From Rhodanobacter denitrificans (GTDB taxonomy: Bacteria; Pseudomonadota; Gammaproteobacteria; Xanthomonadales; Rhodanobacteraceae): a stretch of DNA of 64,000 bases. The DNA is taken from NCBI RefSeq assembly GCF_000230695.2, contig NC_020541.1, positions 992,001 to 1,056,000 of the forward strand, read 5' to 3'. The notes beneath the pieces are model-generated. The model did no database searches. It was given only the letters and a program-made list of their open reading frames with translations, and was not told where the DNA came from. Both the position numbers and the translations under genes were made by a program. Positions 8,608 through 18,916 of this stretch are shown in pieces; the stretch's first letter is position 1; each line of letters begins with the position of its first letter.

Positions 8608-11469
8608 CTAGAACATCTTCCACTCCAGCTCGGCGAAGATCGAGCGACCGTAGCCGTTGTAGTTGAAGCCGTCGTAGTACGGGTACGAGGTGTAGGTGCT
8701 GTCGCGCGGCGGCCGCTTGTTGAGCAGGTTGTTGGAGATCAGCGATACCTTGACCTCGTCGTTGACCTGCAGCGCCACGCTGGCGTTGTAGGTGATCCGC
8801 GGGCCGACCGTACCCGTCTGCTTGAAGTTCATCGTCGGCCCCTCCCGCAGGCCGTACAAGGTCGCGCTCAGCGGTCCCTTGCTCCAGTTGATGGTGGCGC
8901 TCTCGCGATGCTTGAACTCGCGCGGGAAGGTGCGGTAGGTCAGCAGATCGAGGGTCGGATCGCCGGGATACTGGCGATAGGTGTGGTCCAGGGTGACGTT
9001 GTAATCGGCGCCGAACGTGAAGTCGCCCGCCTGACCCGCATCCCAGCGGTACTGGGCGCCGGCGGTGATGCCGGTAACCCGTTCGTTGGAAATATTGATC
9101 GGATAGGTGTGGACGCTGTTGATGCCGGACTGCAGCGGATTGGACGGGTTGTTGCGGTCGACCAGAGCCAGCGCCTCGACGCAGCGGGGCGAGTTGATGT
9201 CCACCGGCGAGCCGCCCACGGTATGGCCGATCCGGCAGTCCGCCTCCAGCGACATGATGCCGTTGATGCTGCGCTGGGACACTTCGTCGCTGATGGTGAT
9301 CCGGTAGTAGTCGGCGTGGATGTTGAACTTGTCCGATGGCGACCAGACGATGCCGCCGGTCAGCGACTTGGCGGTGATGTTCTTCAAGTCCTTGTTGCCG
9401 GCCTGCGTGCCGAATACCTGCTCGTTGTTGTAGCTGCAGGTGTCGACGTCGAAGTTGTCGCCGTTGGCCAGGCGGCAGCGGTAGTAATCGACCACGTTGG
9501 TGTAGAAGCCGCTCTCTCCCTGGAACAGGCCCGCCATGTCCGGAGCACGGAAAGCGGTGGCGTAGGTGCCGCGGATCAGGAGCGTGTCGATCGGGCGCAG
9601 TTCCAGGCCGGCCTTGTAGGTGACCTTGGAATCCGTGCGGCCGGCGGCCTTGTAGGTGTCGTAGCGCAGCGAGGTGCTGGCGGTCAGCCAACTGGTAATG
9701 GGCAGGCTCAACTCCGTGGCGGCGGCGTAGCGATCACGCTTGCCGGTGCCCTGGGTGCCGGTCAGTCCCCAGAAGTAGCCGTCGATCAGGCGCTGGTCGG
9801 TGGGGTTCTCCCACTTCTGGTCGCCGTACTGCAGCAGTACGGCGAGGCCGGCGGAGCCGCCGGGTAGATCGAACAGATTGGTGTTGGTAACCGTGCCGGT
9901 CACTTCCTGGGTGTACGTGTGCGAACGCGTACGAATCTGTTCGCTCAGCGAGCGATAGGTTGCCGGCGACATGAGCGAGTAGAAACGATCGAGATTCAGG
10001 TTGTATGCCGGGTAGGCATTGAACACCGGATCCCAGCCCACCTGGTCGCCGAGGAAGTAGTTGTCGACCTTGTTGGCCACCAGGTGCAACTGGCGGGTGG
10101 TGATCACGTTGTCGGAGCGGTGGTAGTAGGCGTCGTAGCCCCAGTCGGAGTCGCCGAACGTGCCGCGGAAACCCATGTTGGCCACGTAGGAGCGATTGAG
10201 GTCTTTCTCGTTGGCGAGGTTGCCGATGCCGGCGGCCGAGCTGTCGATGGTGTACTGGGTCGAGACAAACGTGCCGGGGCCGTCCAGCGCCGAGCCGTTG
10301 TCGACATTGTTGGCGTAGATTGGGCCGAGGTCCACGCCCGAGCCCCACCAGGTGTAGTTGGAGCCGACGTAGTAGTCGGACTTGGTCACGTTGTAGAGCG
10401 CGTTCGCGTAGAACTGGGTGTTCGGCGTGATGTCGTAGGAGAAGTTCAGGTAGCCGGTACCTGCCTTCGAGCCGTTCATGATGGTGGAGTAGGCCGGCGA
10501 GTTCGGGCTGCCGCAGAAGTGGCCGCGGCCGGCCGCGTCGGTGGCGTATACCGTGGTGTTGCCGAAGCCGGAAGCGACGCGGTCGCAGCTGGCCTGCCCG
10601 CCCGGCACGAAGAAGCGGTCGGTGCCGATCTGGCTGTGGAACAGATCCTGCAGCAGGTAGTCCAGGGCCGGGCGCGATGCGCCGGCCGGCAAGCCGGGGC
10701 GGTCATTGTTGGAGTCGAACCAGCGGCGCTGGTAGCGGTAGATCGGGCGCTGGTTGCGCAGCTCCACGCTGTAGGTCAGCTTGGCCTTCTCCCAGTCGTG
10801 GCCACCGGTCAGCTGGAAGCGCTGGCTGCCGCCGCCGCCCTCGCTGAAGCCGCCGCCGCGCAGATTCATGGTGACGCCTTCGACGTGCTGCTTGAGGATG
10901 ATGTTGACCACGCCGGCGATCGCGCTGGAGCCGTAGATCGCGGACTGGTTGCCCGGCACGATGTCGATGTGGTCGACCATCGCCATCGGGATGGTGGCGA
11001 TGTCCACGAAGTTGCCCGAGCCGTTGTACAGCAGGGGGTAGTCGGCCATCGGCTTGCCGTCGATCAGGAACAGCGTGAAGCCGGGATCGAGGCCGAGCAG
11101 GCTGATCGTCTGCGCACCCTGGGTGAAGCCGCCGGAGAACTGCGCGCCCTGCACCGAGCCGGTGGCTTGCGGCAGCGCCTGCAAGGCCTCGGCGACAGTG
11201 GTGAAGCCTTGCTTGGTGATCTGTTCGGCGGTGATCTGGATGGTCGGCGTGGCCGTTTCGATCTGTGCGCGCGGCAGCAGCGAGCCGGTTACCTGGATGC
11301 CTTGCAGCTTGGTGGCCTCTTTCTTGTCGGCCTTGGTGTCCTGCTGGCTGGCCTGTGTAGTGGCTTGGTCGGCTTGACTGTCGGCCTGGTTTTGCGCGTG
11401 CGCGGAGCTTGCCCACAACGGCAGTGACAGCGAGGCGCAGATAGCGCCTGCAAGAAGCTTGCGGTGCAT
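8608..11469 (-). CDS. TonB-dependent outer-membrane receptor
   Basis: 953 residues and complete. The signal peptide ends at SSAHA. A Gln/Asp/Lys-rich linker precedes the TonB box region LQGIQVTGSLL, then the plug (ITAEQITKQGFTTVAEALQ, TLFLIDGKPMADYP, VDHIDIVPGNQSAIYGSSAIAGVVNIILK). The barrel ends in FAELEWKMF with the C-terminal aromatic expected for Bam-dependent insertion. Start ATG 11469 has a good ribosome site (AGGGG, 7 bases away). It is the last gene of a leftward group after two S9 peptidases, and Xanthomonadales often pair such receptors with prolyl-oligopeptidase-type enzymes, so a peptide ligand is a reasonable guess. A strong terminator follows. Confidence 0.93.
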   Translation of the reverse strand: MHRKLLAGAICASLSLPLWASSAHAQNQADSQADQATTQASQQDTKADKKEATKLQGIQVTGSLLPRAQIETATPTIQITAEQITKQGFTTVAEALQALPQATGSVQGAQFSGGFTQGAQTISLLGLDPGFTLFLIDGKPMADYPLLYNGSGNFVDIATIPMAMVDHIDIVPGNQSAIYGSSAIAGVVNIILKQHVEGVTMNLRGGGFSEGGGGSQRFQLTGGHDWEKAKLTYSVELRNQRPIYRYQRRWFDSNNDRPGLPAGASRPALDYLLQDLFHSQIGTDRFFVPGGQASCDRVASGFGNTTVYATDAAGRGHFCGSPNSPAYSTIMNGSKAGTGYLNFSYDITPNTQFYANALYNVTKSDYYVGSNYTWWGSGVDLGPIYANNVDNGSALDGPGTFVSTQYTIDSSAAGIGNLANEKDLNRSYVANMGFRGTFGDSDWGYDAYYHRSDNVITTRQLHLVANKVDNYFLGDQVGWDPVFNAYPAYNLNLDRFYSLMSPATYRSLSEQIRTRSHTYTQEVTGTVTNTNLFDLPGGSAGLAVLLQYGDQKWENPTDQRLIDGYFWGLTGTQGTGKRDRYAAATELSLPITSWLTASTSLRYDTYKAAGRTDSKVTYKAGLELRPIDTLLIRGTYATAFRAPDMAGLFQGESGFYTNVVDYYRCRLANGDNFDVDTCSYNNEQVFGTQAGNKDLKNITAKSLTGGIVWSPSDKFNIHADYYRITISDEVSQRSINGIMSLEADCRIGHTVGGSPVDINSPRCVEALALVDRNNPSNPLQSGINSVHTYPINISNERVTGITAGAQYRWDAGQAGDFTFGADYNVTLDHTYRQYPGDPTLDLLTYRTFPREFKHRESATINWSKGPLSATLYGLREGPTMNFKQTGTVGPRITYNASVALQVNDEVKVSLISNNLLNKRPPRDSTYTSYPYYDGFNYNGYGRSIFAELEWKMF

Positions 11470-11693
11470 GAATTTCCCCTTTTGTGTGGCAGAAATGCCT
11501 GCGGCCTCCCCAGGCGCAGGTATTTGGCGGGATTTCCTCCGCCGTCCTTTTGTGACGCCATGCCCGAGACCGGGCGGGCGCTCACGGTCTCGACCATAAC
11601 GTAAGGTTCACGCGCCCGCAACAATTTGCAGACGCCCTTCGCCGAGCGGTTTTGGCCGCTTGGTCGGGGCTTCTCCGGCGGTGGTGCGGGTGC

Positions 11694-11725
11694 AAAAAAA
11701 GCCGCCTTGCTCGAAGGCGGCTTTT
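11694..11725 (-). terminator. Rho-independent terminator after the S9 peptidase
   Basis: Read leftward: stem GCCGCCTT/AAGGCGGC with a 5-base loop and then seven T. It separates the peptidase from the TonB receptor gene, which therefore probably also has its own promoter in 11470-11693. The other strand has a four-T tail, so weak bidirectional action is possible. Confidence 0.85.
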
Positions 11726-11753
11726 CGGATGGCCGGCGAGGCGCGGGCTTGCG

Positions 11754-13745
11754 TCAGTGCGCGCCCTTGCCGATGTGCCTGTCGAGGAAGGCCTGCAGTG
11801 CCTCATAGAAGGCGATGTTGTTTTCCTCGCTGTAGAAGCCGTGCTGCTCCTTGTCGCGCACCAGCCATTCGTACGGCTTGCCGGCCTTGTCCAGCGCCGC
11901 ACGCAGTTCGGTGGCGTTCTCGTAGGGTACGCGCGGGTCGTCCTTGCCGTGGATGATCAGCACCGGGATGTTGAACTTGTCCAGGTGATAAATCGGCGAG
12001 ATCGCGCGGATGGTGTCGTCGTCGGTGCCGATGGCCTGCATGAAGTAGTTGCGGCCGCCGGCCGAGCGGCGGGTGTCGCTGCGATGCAGCTCGATGGCGT
12101 AGTCCGATACGCCGGCGTAGTCCACCGCGCACTTGAACATGCCCGGTGCACGGATCGGCGCCATCAGCGAGGAGTAGCCGCCGAAGCTGGCGCCGAACAC
12201 GCACACGCGCCGCGCGTCGGCGTAGCCCTGCCTGATCGCCCAGTTCACGCCGTCGATCAGGTCCTGCTGGATGCCGCTGCCGAACTGCTTGTAGCCGGAG
12301 TGCTCGAAGTCGGTGCCGCGGCCGCCCGAGCCGCGGTAGTTGACCTGCAGCACCGCATAGCCGCGATTGGCCAGGAACTGCGACCAGGGGTCATAGCCCC
12401 ACGAGTCGGCCACGCCGATCGGCCCGCCATGCGGCAGCAGCACCAGCGGCATCGGCTTGCCGGCGCTGTTGGCCGGCATGGTCAGGAAGCCGGCCAGCCG
12501 GGTGCCGTCGCTGGCAGTGAAGTCGATCGGCTGGCGCGGCACCATCTGCTGCGGGTCGATCCACGGCTGGCTGCGGAACAGCGGCTGCAGGTTCATGCTG
12601 CTGCGATCGAACAGTGCGTAGGTGCCGGGGTCGCGGTCGCTGTGCGCGCCGATGATCAGCTGCATGCCGTCCTGGCTGGCGCTGGCGACGGTGAGGAACT
12701 CGTCCGGGAACTTGGCCGCGAGAGCCTGGCTGATCTGCGTGTAGATGCTGTCGTCGAGGTACTGGATACGTGGTTTGCCGGCACCGAACACCACGCCGTA
12801 GGGCTGGTACGGATAGGGCGTCCACAGCACGTCGTCCACCGCGGCGAAATCGTCGCCGACCAGCACCTTGCGCGCGCTGCCGTCGAGGTTGCTCACCACC
12901 AGCTGGTCGGGGCCGCCGTCGGCGCTGTACAGCGAGTAGAGGTGTTTGCCGTCGGCGCTGATGTGGATCGGCACCAGGTGCTTGCCGGTGATGCTGGCCG
13001 GGAGCTTCTGCCACGGGCTGTCGGCATTCTCGCGGCGGTAGACGTCGATGCGGTAGGGGTCGTCCTGGTTGCTGCCGTAGGCGAAGCGGGCCACGTCGTC
13101 GTGCAGCACGAAGCTCATGCCGGCCTCGTCGATCCGGCCCATCAGCGTGGCGTGGCCGCTGTCGGTCTCGACGTCGTAGATCAGGCTCTGGCCGCTGTCG
13201 CGGGAGCCGCTGCTGGCATGCGTGCGGAACGGGCTGACGCTGATGTAGACATGGCCGTTGAGCTGGTGCGGCGTGCCGGCGATGAAGCCGGCACCGCGTA
13301 CCATGCTCAGGATGTTCATGTTCGTGCCCTTGGTGTCGCGCACGCGCCAGCTGTAGAGCACGCGCTTGTGCGAGCCGTCGAAGTCGACAGCCACCACCTC
13401 ACCGGTGCCCTGCGGCGCCTCGAGCGTGCCGCTTTCCTCGCCCAGCCCCATCACCAGGCGCGTGTTGCTGACCCAGGTGATGCCGATGGGCAGGGTGCGC
13501 GGGGCCATGTTCAGGCGACTGACCGGCTTCAGGTCCGGCAGCGCCAGCACGCCGAGCTGGTAGCTGCCATCTTCGTTGTGGACCGACACGGCCAGGTGCT
13601 TGCCGTCGGGCGAAATCACCGGATGGGTCAGTGGCGGATGCCGCGCGAAATCCCGGTAGGGAATTTCGCTGGCGTGGGCGGCCACGGGCGCGAGCAGGAC
13701 GAGTGCCGCGCACAGTATCAGCCGATGGATATGCTTGATGATCAT
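11754..13745 (-). CDS. S9 family prolyl-oligopeptidase-type peptidase, secreted
   Basis: 663 residues. An N-terminal signal peptide (cleavage after AAHA, about residue 25) is followed by beta-propeller repeats (HPVISPDGKHLAV and similar) and a C-terminal alpha/beta-hydrolase domain from about residue 405. The triad reads Ser520 (GASFGGYSS), Asp603 (HGKDDPRVP) and His635 (EQHGFY). It would hydrolyse short peptides in the periplasm. Start ATG 13745 has AAGGAG upstream. The gene directly upstream is a paralogue broken by a frameshift, so this copy is probably the working one. Confidence 0.92.
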   Translation of the reverse strand: MIIKHIHRLILCAALVLLAPVAAHASEIPYRDFARHPPLTHPVISPDGKHLAVSVHNEDGSYQLGVLALPDLKPVSRLNMAPRTLPIGITWVSNTRLVMGLGEESGTLEAPQGTGEVVAVDFDGSHKRVLYSWRVRDTKGTNMNILSMVRGAGFIAGTPHQLNGHVYISVSPFRTHASSGSRDSGQSLIYDVETDSGHATLMGRIDEAGMSFVLHDDVARFAYGSNQDDPYRIDVYRRENADSPWQKLPASITGKHLVPIHISADGKHLYSLYSADGGPDQLVVSNLDGSARKVLVGDDFAAVDDVLWTPYPYQPYGVVFGAGKPRIQYLDDSIYTQISQALAAKFPDEFLTVASASQDGMQLIIGAHSDRDPGTYALFDRSSMNLQPLFRSQPWIDPQQMVPRQPIDFTASDGTRLAGFLTMPANSAGKPMPLVLLPHGGPIGVADSWGYDPWSQFLANRGYAVLQVNYRGSGGRGTDFEHSGYKQFGSGIQQDLIDGVNWAIRQGYADARRVCVFGASFGGYSSLMAPIRAPGMFKCAVDYAGVSDYAIELHRSDTRRSAGGRNYFMQAIGTDDDTIRAISPIYHLDKFNIPVLIIHGKDDPRVPYENATELRAALDKAGKPYEWLVRDKEQHGFYSEENNIAFYEALQAFLDRHIGKGAH

Positions 13746-13776
13746 GGTTGCTCCTTGGCAAGGTTCTGTCCGATGA

Positions 13777-15755
13777 CTACCGCGTCCCTGACGCGCCGGG
13801 GCCGATGTTTTTCTCCAGGAAAGCCTGCAGCCGGTTGTAGAACTCGATGGTGTTCTTCTCGTCGTAGAAGCCGTGGCCCTCGCCCGGCTTGCTCAGCCAC
13901 TCGTACGGCTTGTGCGCGGCGTCGAGCGCGGCGCGCATCGCCTTGGCCTGCGCGAACGGCGCACGCTTGTCGTCTTCGCCGTGGACCAGCAGCACCGGTA
14001 CGTCGATCTTGTCGGCCAGCTTGTCGGGCGAGTTGGCGTCGAGGTCGGCGTCGTCCTTGCCGATGACCGTGTTCAGGTAGCTGCGGCCTGACTTGCTTTC
14101 GCGGACATCGCCTTTCTTGTACATCATCTTCAGGTCGTAGACGCCGGCGTAGCCCACCGCGCACTTGAACAGGCCCGGCGCACGGATCGTGGTCATCATC
14201 GCCGAGTAGCCGCCGAAGCTGCCGCCGTAGACGCAGATGCGCTGCGGGTCGGCATACTTCTCGGCGATCGCCCACTTCACGCCGTCGATCAGGTCCTGCT
14301 GGATGCGGGTGCCCCACTTCAGGTAACCGGCCTCCTTGAAGTCCTCGCCGCGGCCGCTGGAGCCGCGGTAATTCACCTGCAGCACGAGATAGCCACGACT
14401 GGCGAGGAACTGGGCGCCGTTGTCGTAAGACCAGTCGTCCTGCACGCCGATCGGGCCACCGTGCGGCAGCAGGATCATTGGCAGGTTGGTCTGGCTGGCG
14501 CCCTTCGGAATCGTCAGGATCGCTTCCAGCTCCATGCCGTCGCTGGCCTTGAAGTGCAGCGGACGACGCTCGGCCATCCTGGCTGGATCGATCCACGGCG
14601 CCGTGGCGAACAGCTTGAGCACCTTGTAGTGGTGCGTATCGATCAGGTAGTAGGTTCCCGGATCGCGGTCACTGCTGACCTCGAACAGCACCTTGCCGCC
14701 ATCCTCGCTGGAGTCGATGAAGTGGACGTAGTCGCCGGGGAATTTCAGGCTCAACGCGCGATGCAGTTTTGCCATGGGCAGGTTCGGATCAAGGTAACTG
14801 ACCTTGGGCACGCCGGTGGCCGGTGCCGTGGCGAACGGCTGGTACGGCCAAGCCGTCCATTCGATATCGCCGATACTGCTGAAGCCGTCGCTGGCGAGCA
14901 CCTTGCGGTTGTCACCGTTCTCGTCCTGTGCCACCAGCACAGTCGGACCGCCGCCAGCGTTGTACTCGGCGTAGATCCCTTGTTTGTCCGGGGTGAAAAA
15001 GATCGGTGTGAAGCTGCCGCCAACCTGGGCGGGTGTCATCTTGGCCCAGCCTGCTGCCTGCTGCTGGTAGACGACGTAGTCGTAGTTGTCGTTGCGCCCG
15101 TAAGCAAAGTGGGCCTTGCCATCGGCGCCGACCATGAAACTCATGCCGCCGACGCTGATCTGGCCGATCAGATGACGGGTGTTCTTGCCTGCGTCAACGT
15201 CGTACAGCGTGCTGGTACCGGTGTTCTCCCAACTCTGCGTGCTCATGTAGAAGTGGCCATTGGTGGGCAGTGGCTTGCTTTCGACGAAGCCCCATCCCCG
15301 ATCGGTGCCACGCGTGGCGGCACGCGAGCCGTACCTCAGGCTGTCGCGGCCGTAGAGATAGTCCTGATTTCCTGATTCCTGCCGTCCAGATCGGTGGCGA
15401 TGACTTCACCGGTCAGGAAAGGCTTGTCGATCGAGCCGTACATCTTGCCTTTGTCCACTACCAGCCGGGTATTGCTGACCCAGGTGATATCGGCGGCAAT
15501 CTCGTATTTCGGCAGGCGCAGCATGCTCACCGGCTGCTTCATGTCGTCCACCTTGTAGACGGCCAGCATGTGCGAATCGCCACCGGGGTCATTCATGTTC
15601 ACGGCGAGGTACTGCCCATTCGGCGAGAGCCGCGGCATCGTCAACAGCGGGTGACGCGCGAAGTCCTCCACCGGTACCGGATCGGCCGCTACGGCCGCGG
15701 CGGGCAACAACAGACAGGCAGCGGACAGCAGGGTCCGCGCAAGACAGCAAGACAT
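13777..15755 (-). pseudogene. S9 family peptidase, frameshifted by an 8-bp tandem duplication
   Basis: The N-terminal part (ATG 15755, ribosome site AGGGGAGA) has a signal peptide MSCCLARTLLSAACLLLPAA and the propeller start VEDFARHPLLTMPRLSPNGQ. It runs in one frame to DLDGRNQE, then reads out of frame and stops at AATA. The rest of the protein continues in another frame from QDYLYGRDSLRYGSR through GWGFVESKPLPTNGHFYM to the intact hydrolase domain (GGSFGGYSA, VHGEDDKRAPF, GEGHGFY). At the junction (15362-15377) the 8-mer AATCAGGA occurs twice in tandem on the coding strand. Removing one copy restores a continuous protein of about 656 residues, the length of the neighbour. It may be a real null allele, a slippage-switchable gene or an assembly error. 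An internal restart at MSTQSW would lack half the propeller. Confidence 0.85.
15362..15377. repeat. 8-bp perfect tandem duplication causing frameshift
   Basis: TCCTGATT TCCTGATT on the + strand, followed by a partial third start (CCT). It lies within the S9 peptidase coding region. One unit changes the frame by +2, so slippage of a single unit would switch the gene on or off. Confidence 0.9.
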
Positions 15756-15980
15756 CGGTTTTCTCCCCTGAAGCTCCATGCAATAAGTCCGGCCGCCTGG
15801 AGCAAGGTGGTCGGGCTGGATGCGGACATCCCCGGCAGGGCGGATGCGCGATCCTCGTCCAAACTCCCCAGTGCGGACGATCAGCGGGGATTCTAGTGGT
15901 TGCGAAAGCCGTGACGGAAGAGGCCGCCGCCCGTTCCGGCGTCCCGCTACACTTGACCTTTGCCTGTCAGCGCGGTCGCC

Positions 15981-16799
15981 ATGTCCCAGCCTTACGTCGT
16001 CGATTTCGATCCCGTCGCCTTCCACCTCGGCCCGATCCAGGTGCACTGGTACGGCCTGATGTACCTGCTCGGCTTTTTCTTCGTGGCGGTGCTGGGCGAA
16101 TACCGTCGACGGCAGGGGCGCCTGCCGGTCAGCCGCGATGCGCTGGGCGACCTGCTGTTCTACGGCATGCTCGGCGTGATCGTGGGCGGGCGCGTGTGGT
16201 ACATGCTGTTCTACGCCGACATCGACTGGATCTGGACCGCGCCGCAGACCTTGTTCAAGGTGTGGGACGGCGGCATGAGCTTCCATGGTGGCCTGCTCGG
16301 CGTGCTCGCGGCGGGCTGGTGGTGGTCGCGCAAGCAGAAGCTGCATTTCTTCGACACCATCGACTTCGTGGCGCCGCTGGTGCCGATCGGGCTGGGTCTG
16401 GGCCGGCTCGGCAACTTCATCAATGGCGAGCTGTGGGGCAAGCCCGCCGACGTGCCGTGGGCGATGGTGTTCCCGCAAGCGCCGGACCGCTTGCCGCGGC
16501 ACCCCTCGCAGCTGTACGAGATGCTGCTGGAGGGCGTGGTGATGTTCGTGGTGCTGTGGCTGGTCTCGCTGAAGCCGCGGCCGCGTTACCTCGTATCCGG
16601 CCTGTTTGCGCTGCTGTACGGCTGCTTTCGCTTCGCGGTGGAGTTCGTGCGCGTGCCCGATGCGCAGCTCGGCTACCTGTTCGGTACCCAGTGGGTGACG
16701 ATGGGACAGATGCAGTCGCTGCCGCTGATCGCAGTCGGGCTGGTACTGCTGGCGATGTCGCGTCGCGCACCCACGCTGCCGCTGGCTGCGCGCGGCTGA
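15981..16799 (+). CDS. lgt: prolipoprotein diacylglyceryl transferase
   Basis: 272 residues from ATG 15981 (an in-frame ATG seven codons earlier lacks family residues). Lgt transfers diacylglycerol from phosphatidylglycerol to the lipobox Cys of prolipoproteins in the inner membrane. Seven hydrophobic helices are visible. Diagnostic motifs are [11 protein letters not shown], the essential [11 protein letters not shown], the Lgt signature [13 protein letters not shown], and [13 protein letters not shown]. The 225-bp region upstream is divergent from the broken peptidase. A REP palindrome follows the stop. Confidence 0.96.
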   Translation: MSQPYVVDFDPVAFHLGPIQVHWYGLMYLLGFFFVAVLGEYRRRQGRLPVSRDALGDLLFYGMLGVIVGGRVWYMLFYADIDWIWTAPQTLFKVWDGGMSFHGGLLGVLAAGWWWSRKQKLHFFDTIDFVAPLVPIGLGLGRLGNFINGELWGKPADVPWAMVFPQAPDRLPRHPSQLYEMLLEGVVMFVVLWLVSLKPRPRYLVSGLFALLYGCFRFAVEFVRVPDAQLGYLFGTQWVTMGQMQSLPLIAVGLVLLAMSRRAPTLPLAARG

Positions 16800-16806
16800 G
16801 TTCTTC

Positions 16807-16877
16807 GTAGGAGCCCGCTCGCGGGCGATGCTCTTCTCGCTATACATCGAAAGCATCGCCCGCAGGCGGGCTCCTAC
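16807..16877. repeat. REP-type palindromic element, copy 1
   Basis: Arms GTAGGAGCCCGC...GCGGGCGATGCT and the reverse complement AGCATCGCCCGC...GCGGGCTCCTAC surround a short loop. It lies between the 3' ends of convergent lgt and the AIM24 gene. The same arms recur at 19826-20122 and 55501-55569. Confidence 0.88.
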
Positions 16878-16889
16878 AACGCCGGGCGG

Positions 16890-17903
16890 TCAGAAGTTGC
16901 GGTCACCGCCGAGGATGTCGCCCAGGCCGCCGAGGATCGAACCCTCGCCACGGCGCTGGCCGCCGCCCTGCGGCGCCGCCGCCAGCATGCGCCCGGCCAT
17001 GCGCGAGAACGGCAGCGACTGCAGCCACACCGTGCCCGGCCCGGTCAGCGTGGCCAGGAACACGCCTTCGCCGCCGAACAACATGCTCTTGATGCCGCCG
17101 ACCGGCTTCACGTCCATGTTCACCGTGTCGTGGAAGGCGACCACGCAGCCGGTGTCCACGTCCAACCGCTCGCCGGCCTGCAGCTCGCGTTGCACCACGG
17201 TGCCGCCGGCGTGCACGAACACCCAGCCGTCGCCCTCGAGCTTCTGCATGATGAAGCCCTCGCCGCCGAACAGGCCGGTGAGGATCTTGCGCTGGAAGAA
17301 GATGCCAAGCTGCACGCCGCGCGCGCCGGCCAGGAACGCATCCTTCTGGCAGATCAGCCGGCCGCCGTGGTCGGACAGCTTCATCGCCATCACCGTGCCG
17401 GGGTAGGGCGCGGCGAACGCTACCTTGGCCTTGCCCTGGCCGGCATGCGTGAACACCGTGGTGAACAGGCTCTCGCCGGTGATCACGCGCTTGCCGGCGG
17501 AGAGCAGCTTGTCCATCAGGCCGCCGCTGCTCTGGCCGCCGCTGGAGCCGTCGCCGAATACGGTGTCCATCTGTACTGCGGCTTCCTTGTACATCAGCGC
17601 GCCAGCCTCGGCGATCGCGCTCTCGCCGGGGTCCAGCTCGATCTCGACGAACTGCATGTCGGTGCCGACGATGCGGTAGTCGATCTCGTCGGCGCGGCCG
17701 CCACCCATCGTCGCCGGCATCGGCGGCGGCGCCAGCGGCGTGCCGCCGAATTCGGCCACGCTGCGGATCGGCTTCCATTCGGTGAAGCCTTCGCGCCAGC
17801 AATAGCCGTCCGGCTGGCGCTGTGCCTGCGCCCGCGCCGCGACGTCGTCGAGCGGGCCGATCCGATCGGTGTTCTTGCCGTAGCTGAAAAACCACTGCGC
17901 CAT
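16890..17903 (-). CDS. AIM24/TIGR00266-family protein with N-terminal GYF_2-like domain
   Basis: 337 residues from ATG 17903, preceded by AGGAG; the open frame extends upstream but without homology. The first 50 residues (MAQWFFSYGKNTDRIGPLDD ... YCWREGFTEWKPI) resemble a GYF_2 domain, a peptide-interaction module. Residues from about 75 form an AIM24-like beta-rich core with many Gly motifs (GESAIAEAGALMYKE, GESLFTTVFTH, GLFGGEGFIMQKLEGDG, GTVVQRELQAGE). The tail is Gly/Gln/Arg rich. Bacterial members have no firm biochemical role. It is divergent from thyA. Confidence 0.85.
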   Translation of the reverse strand: MAQWFFSYGKNTDRIGPLDDVAARAQAQRQPDGYCWREGFTEWKPIRSVAEFGGTPLAPPPMPATMGGGRADEIDYRIVGTDMQFVEIELDPGESAIAEAGALMYKEAAVQMDTVFGDGSSGGQSSGGLMDKLLSAGKRVITGESLFTTVFTHAGQGKAKVAFAAPYPGTVMAMKLSDHGGRLICQKDAFLAGARGVQLGIFFQRKILTGLFGGEGFIMQKLEGDGWVFVHAGGTVVQRELQAGERLDVDTGCVVAFHDTVNMDVKPVGGIKSMLFGGEGVFLATLTGPGTVWLQSLPFSRMAGRMLAAAPQGGGQRRGEGSILGGLGDILGGDRNF

Positions 17904-17995
17904 GGTCCATCTCCTGCTGGAAAGGCCCGAGTCTAGGCCGGGAAAGTGCGCTGCGGGAGTGACCGTTGTCATGCCCCACGGGCTAGAATCCTCCG

Positions 17996-18790
17996 ATGCG
18001 CGCCTATCTCGACCTGCTCCGCCACGTCCTCGACCACGGCACCGAAAAGACCGACCGCACCGGCACCGGCACGAAGAGCGTGTTCGGCTGGCAGATGCGC
18101 TTCGACCTCAACGAAGGCTTTCCGCTGGTCACCACCAAGAAGCTGCACGTGAAGTCGATCGTGCACGAGCTGATCTGGTTCCTGGGCGGCGACACCAACA
18201 TCGCCTACCTGAAAGAACACGGCGTGCGCATCTGGGACGAGTGGGCCGACGCGAACGGCGACCTCGGCCCGGTCTACGGCCGGCAGTGGCGCGCGTGGCC
18301 CACCGCCGATGGCGGCGCGGTCGACCAGATCGCCTGGGTGGTCGAGGAGATCCGGCGCAACCCGGACTCGCGCCGGCTGATCGTCAGTGCCTGGAACGTG
18401 GGCGAGTTGCCGAAGATGGCACTGATGCCCTGCCACACCATGTTCCAGTTCTACGTGGCGGACGGAAAACTCAGCTGCCAGCTGTACCAGCGCTCCGGCG
18501 ACATCTTCCTCGGCGTGCCGTTCAACATCGCCAGCTACGCGCTGCTCACCCACATGGTGGCGCAAGTCTGCGGCCTGGGTGTGGGCGACTTCGTGCACAC
18601 GCTGGGTGACGCCCATCTGTACAACAACCACCGCGAACAGGCGCGCCTGCAGCTGACCCGCGAGCCGTTGCCGCTGCCGCGGCTGCAGCTCGATCCGGCG
18701 GTGCGCTCGATCTTCGATTTCCGCTATGAGGACATCGCGATCGAGGGCTATCAGTCGCATCCGGCGATCAAGGCCGCCGTGGCCGTGTAG
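17996..18790 (+). CDS. thyA: thymidylate synthase
   Basis: 264 residues, the standard length of the short bacterial enzyme. It methylates dUMP to dTMP with methylene-tetrahydrofolate and yields dihydrofolate, which the neighbouring folA product reduces. Motifs: [12 protein letters not shown] near the N-terminus, [20 protein letters not shown] with nucleophile Cys146, [20 protein letters not shown], and the C-terminal [10 protein letters not shown]. Start ATG 17996. Confidence 0.97.
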   Translation: MRAYLDLLRHVLDHGTEKTDRTGTGTKSVFGWQMRFDLNEGFPLVTTKKLHVKSIVHELIWFLGGDTNIAYLKEHGVRIWDEWADANGDLGPVYGRQWRAWPTADGGAVDQIAWVVEEIRRNPDSRRLIVSAWNVGELPKMALMPCHTMFQFYVADGKLSCQLYQRSGDIFLGVPFNIASYALLTHMVAQVCGLGVGDFVHTLGDAHLYNNHREQARLQLTREPLPLPRLQLDPAVRSIFDFRYEDIAIEGYQSHPAIKAAVAV

Positions 18791-18916
18791 CCGCGGCGCA
18801 GGAATCTGCGAGGCCGGCATCTCGGCGTTGCCGCCTGTTAAGATCGGGCGTCATCGGCGGCACCGCTCGCGGGCGCCGGCCGTCCCACTGACCATCCAGC
18901 CTTCCAAGGATTTGCC

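Noticed and set aside
6989..9691. 900-codon leftward frame
   Set aside because: Part of it is antisense to the TPM genes and part is another frame of the TonB receptor; no domain is seen.
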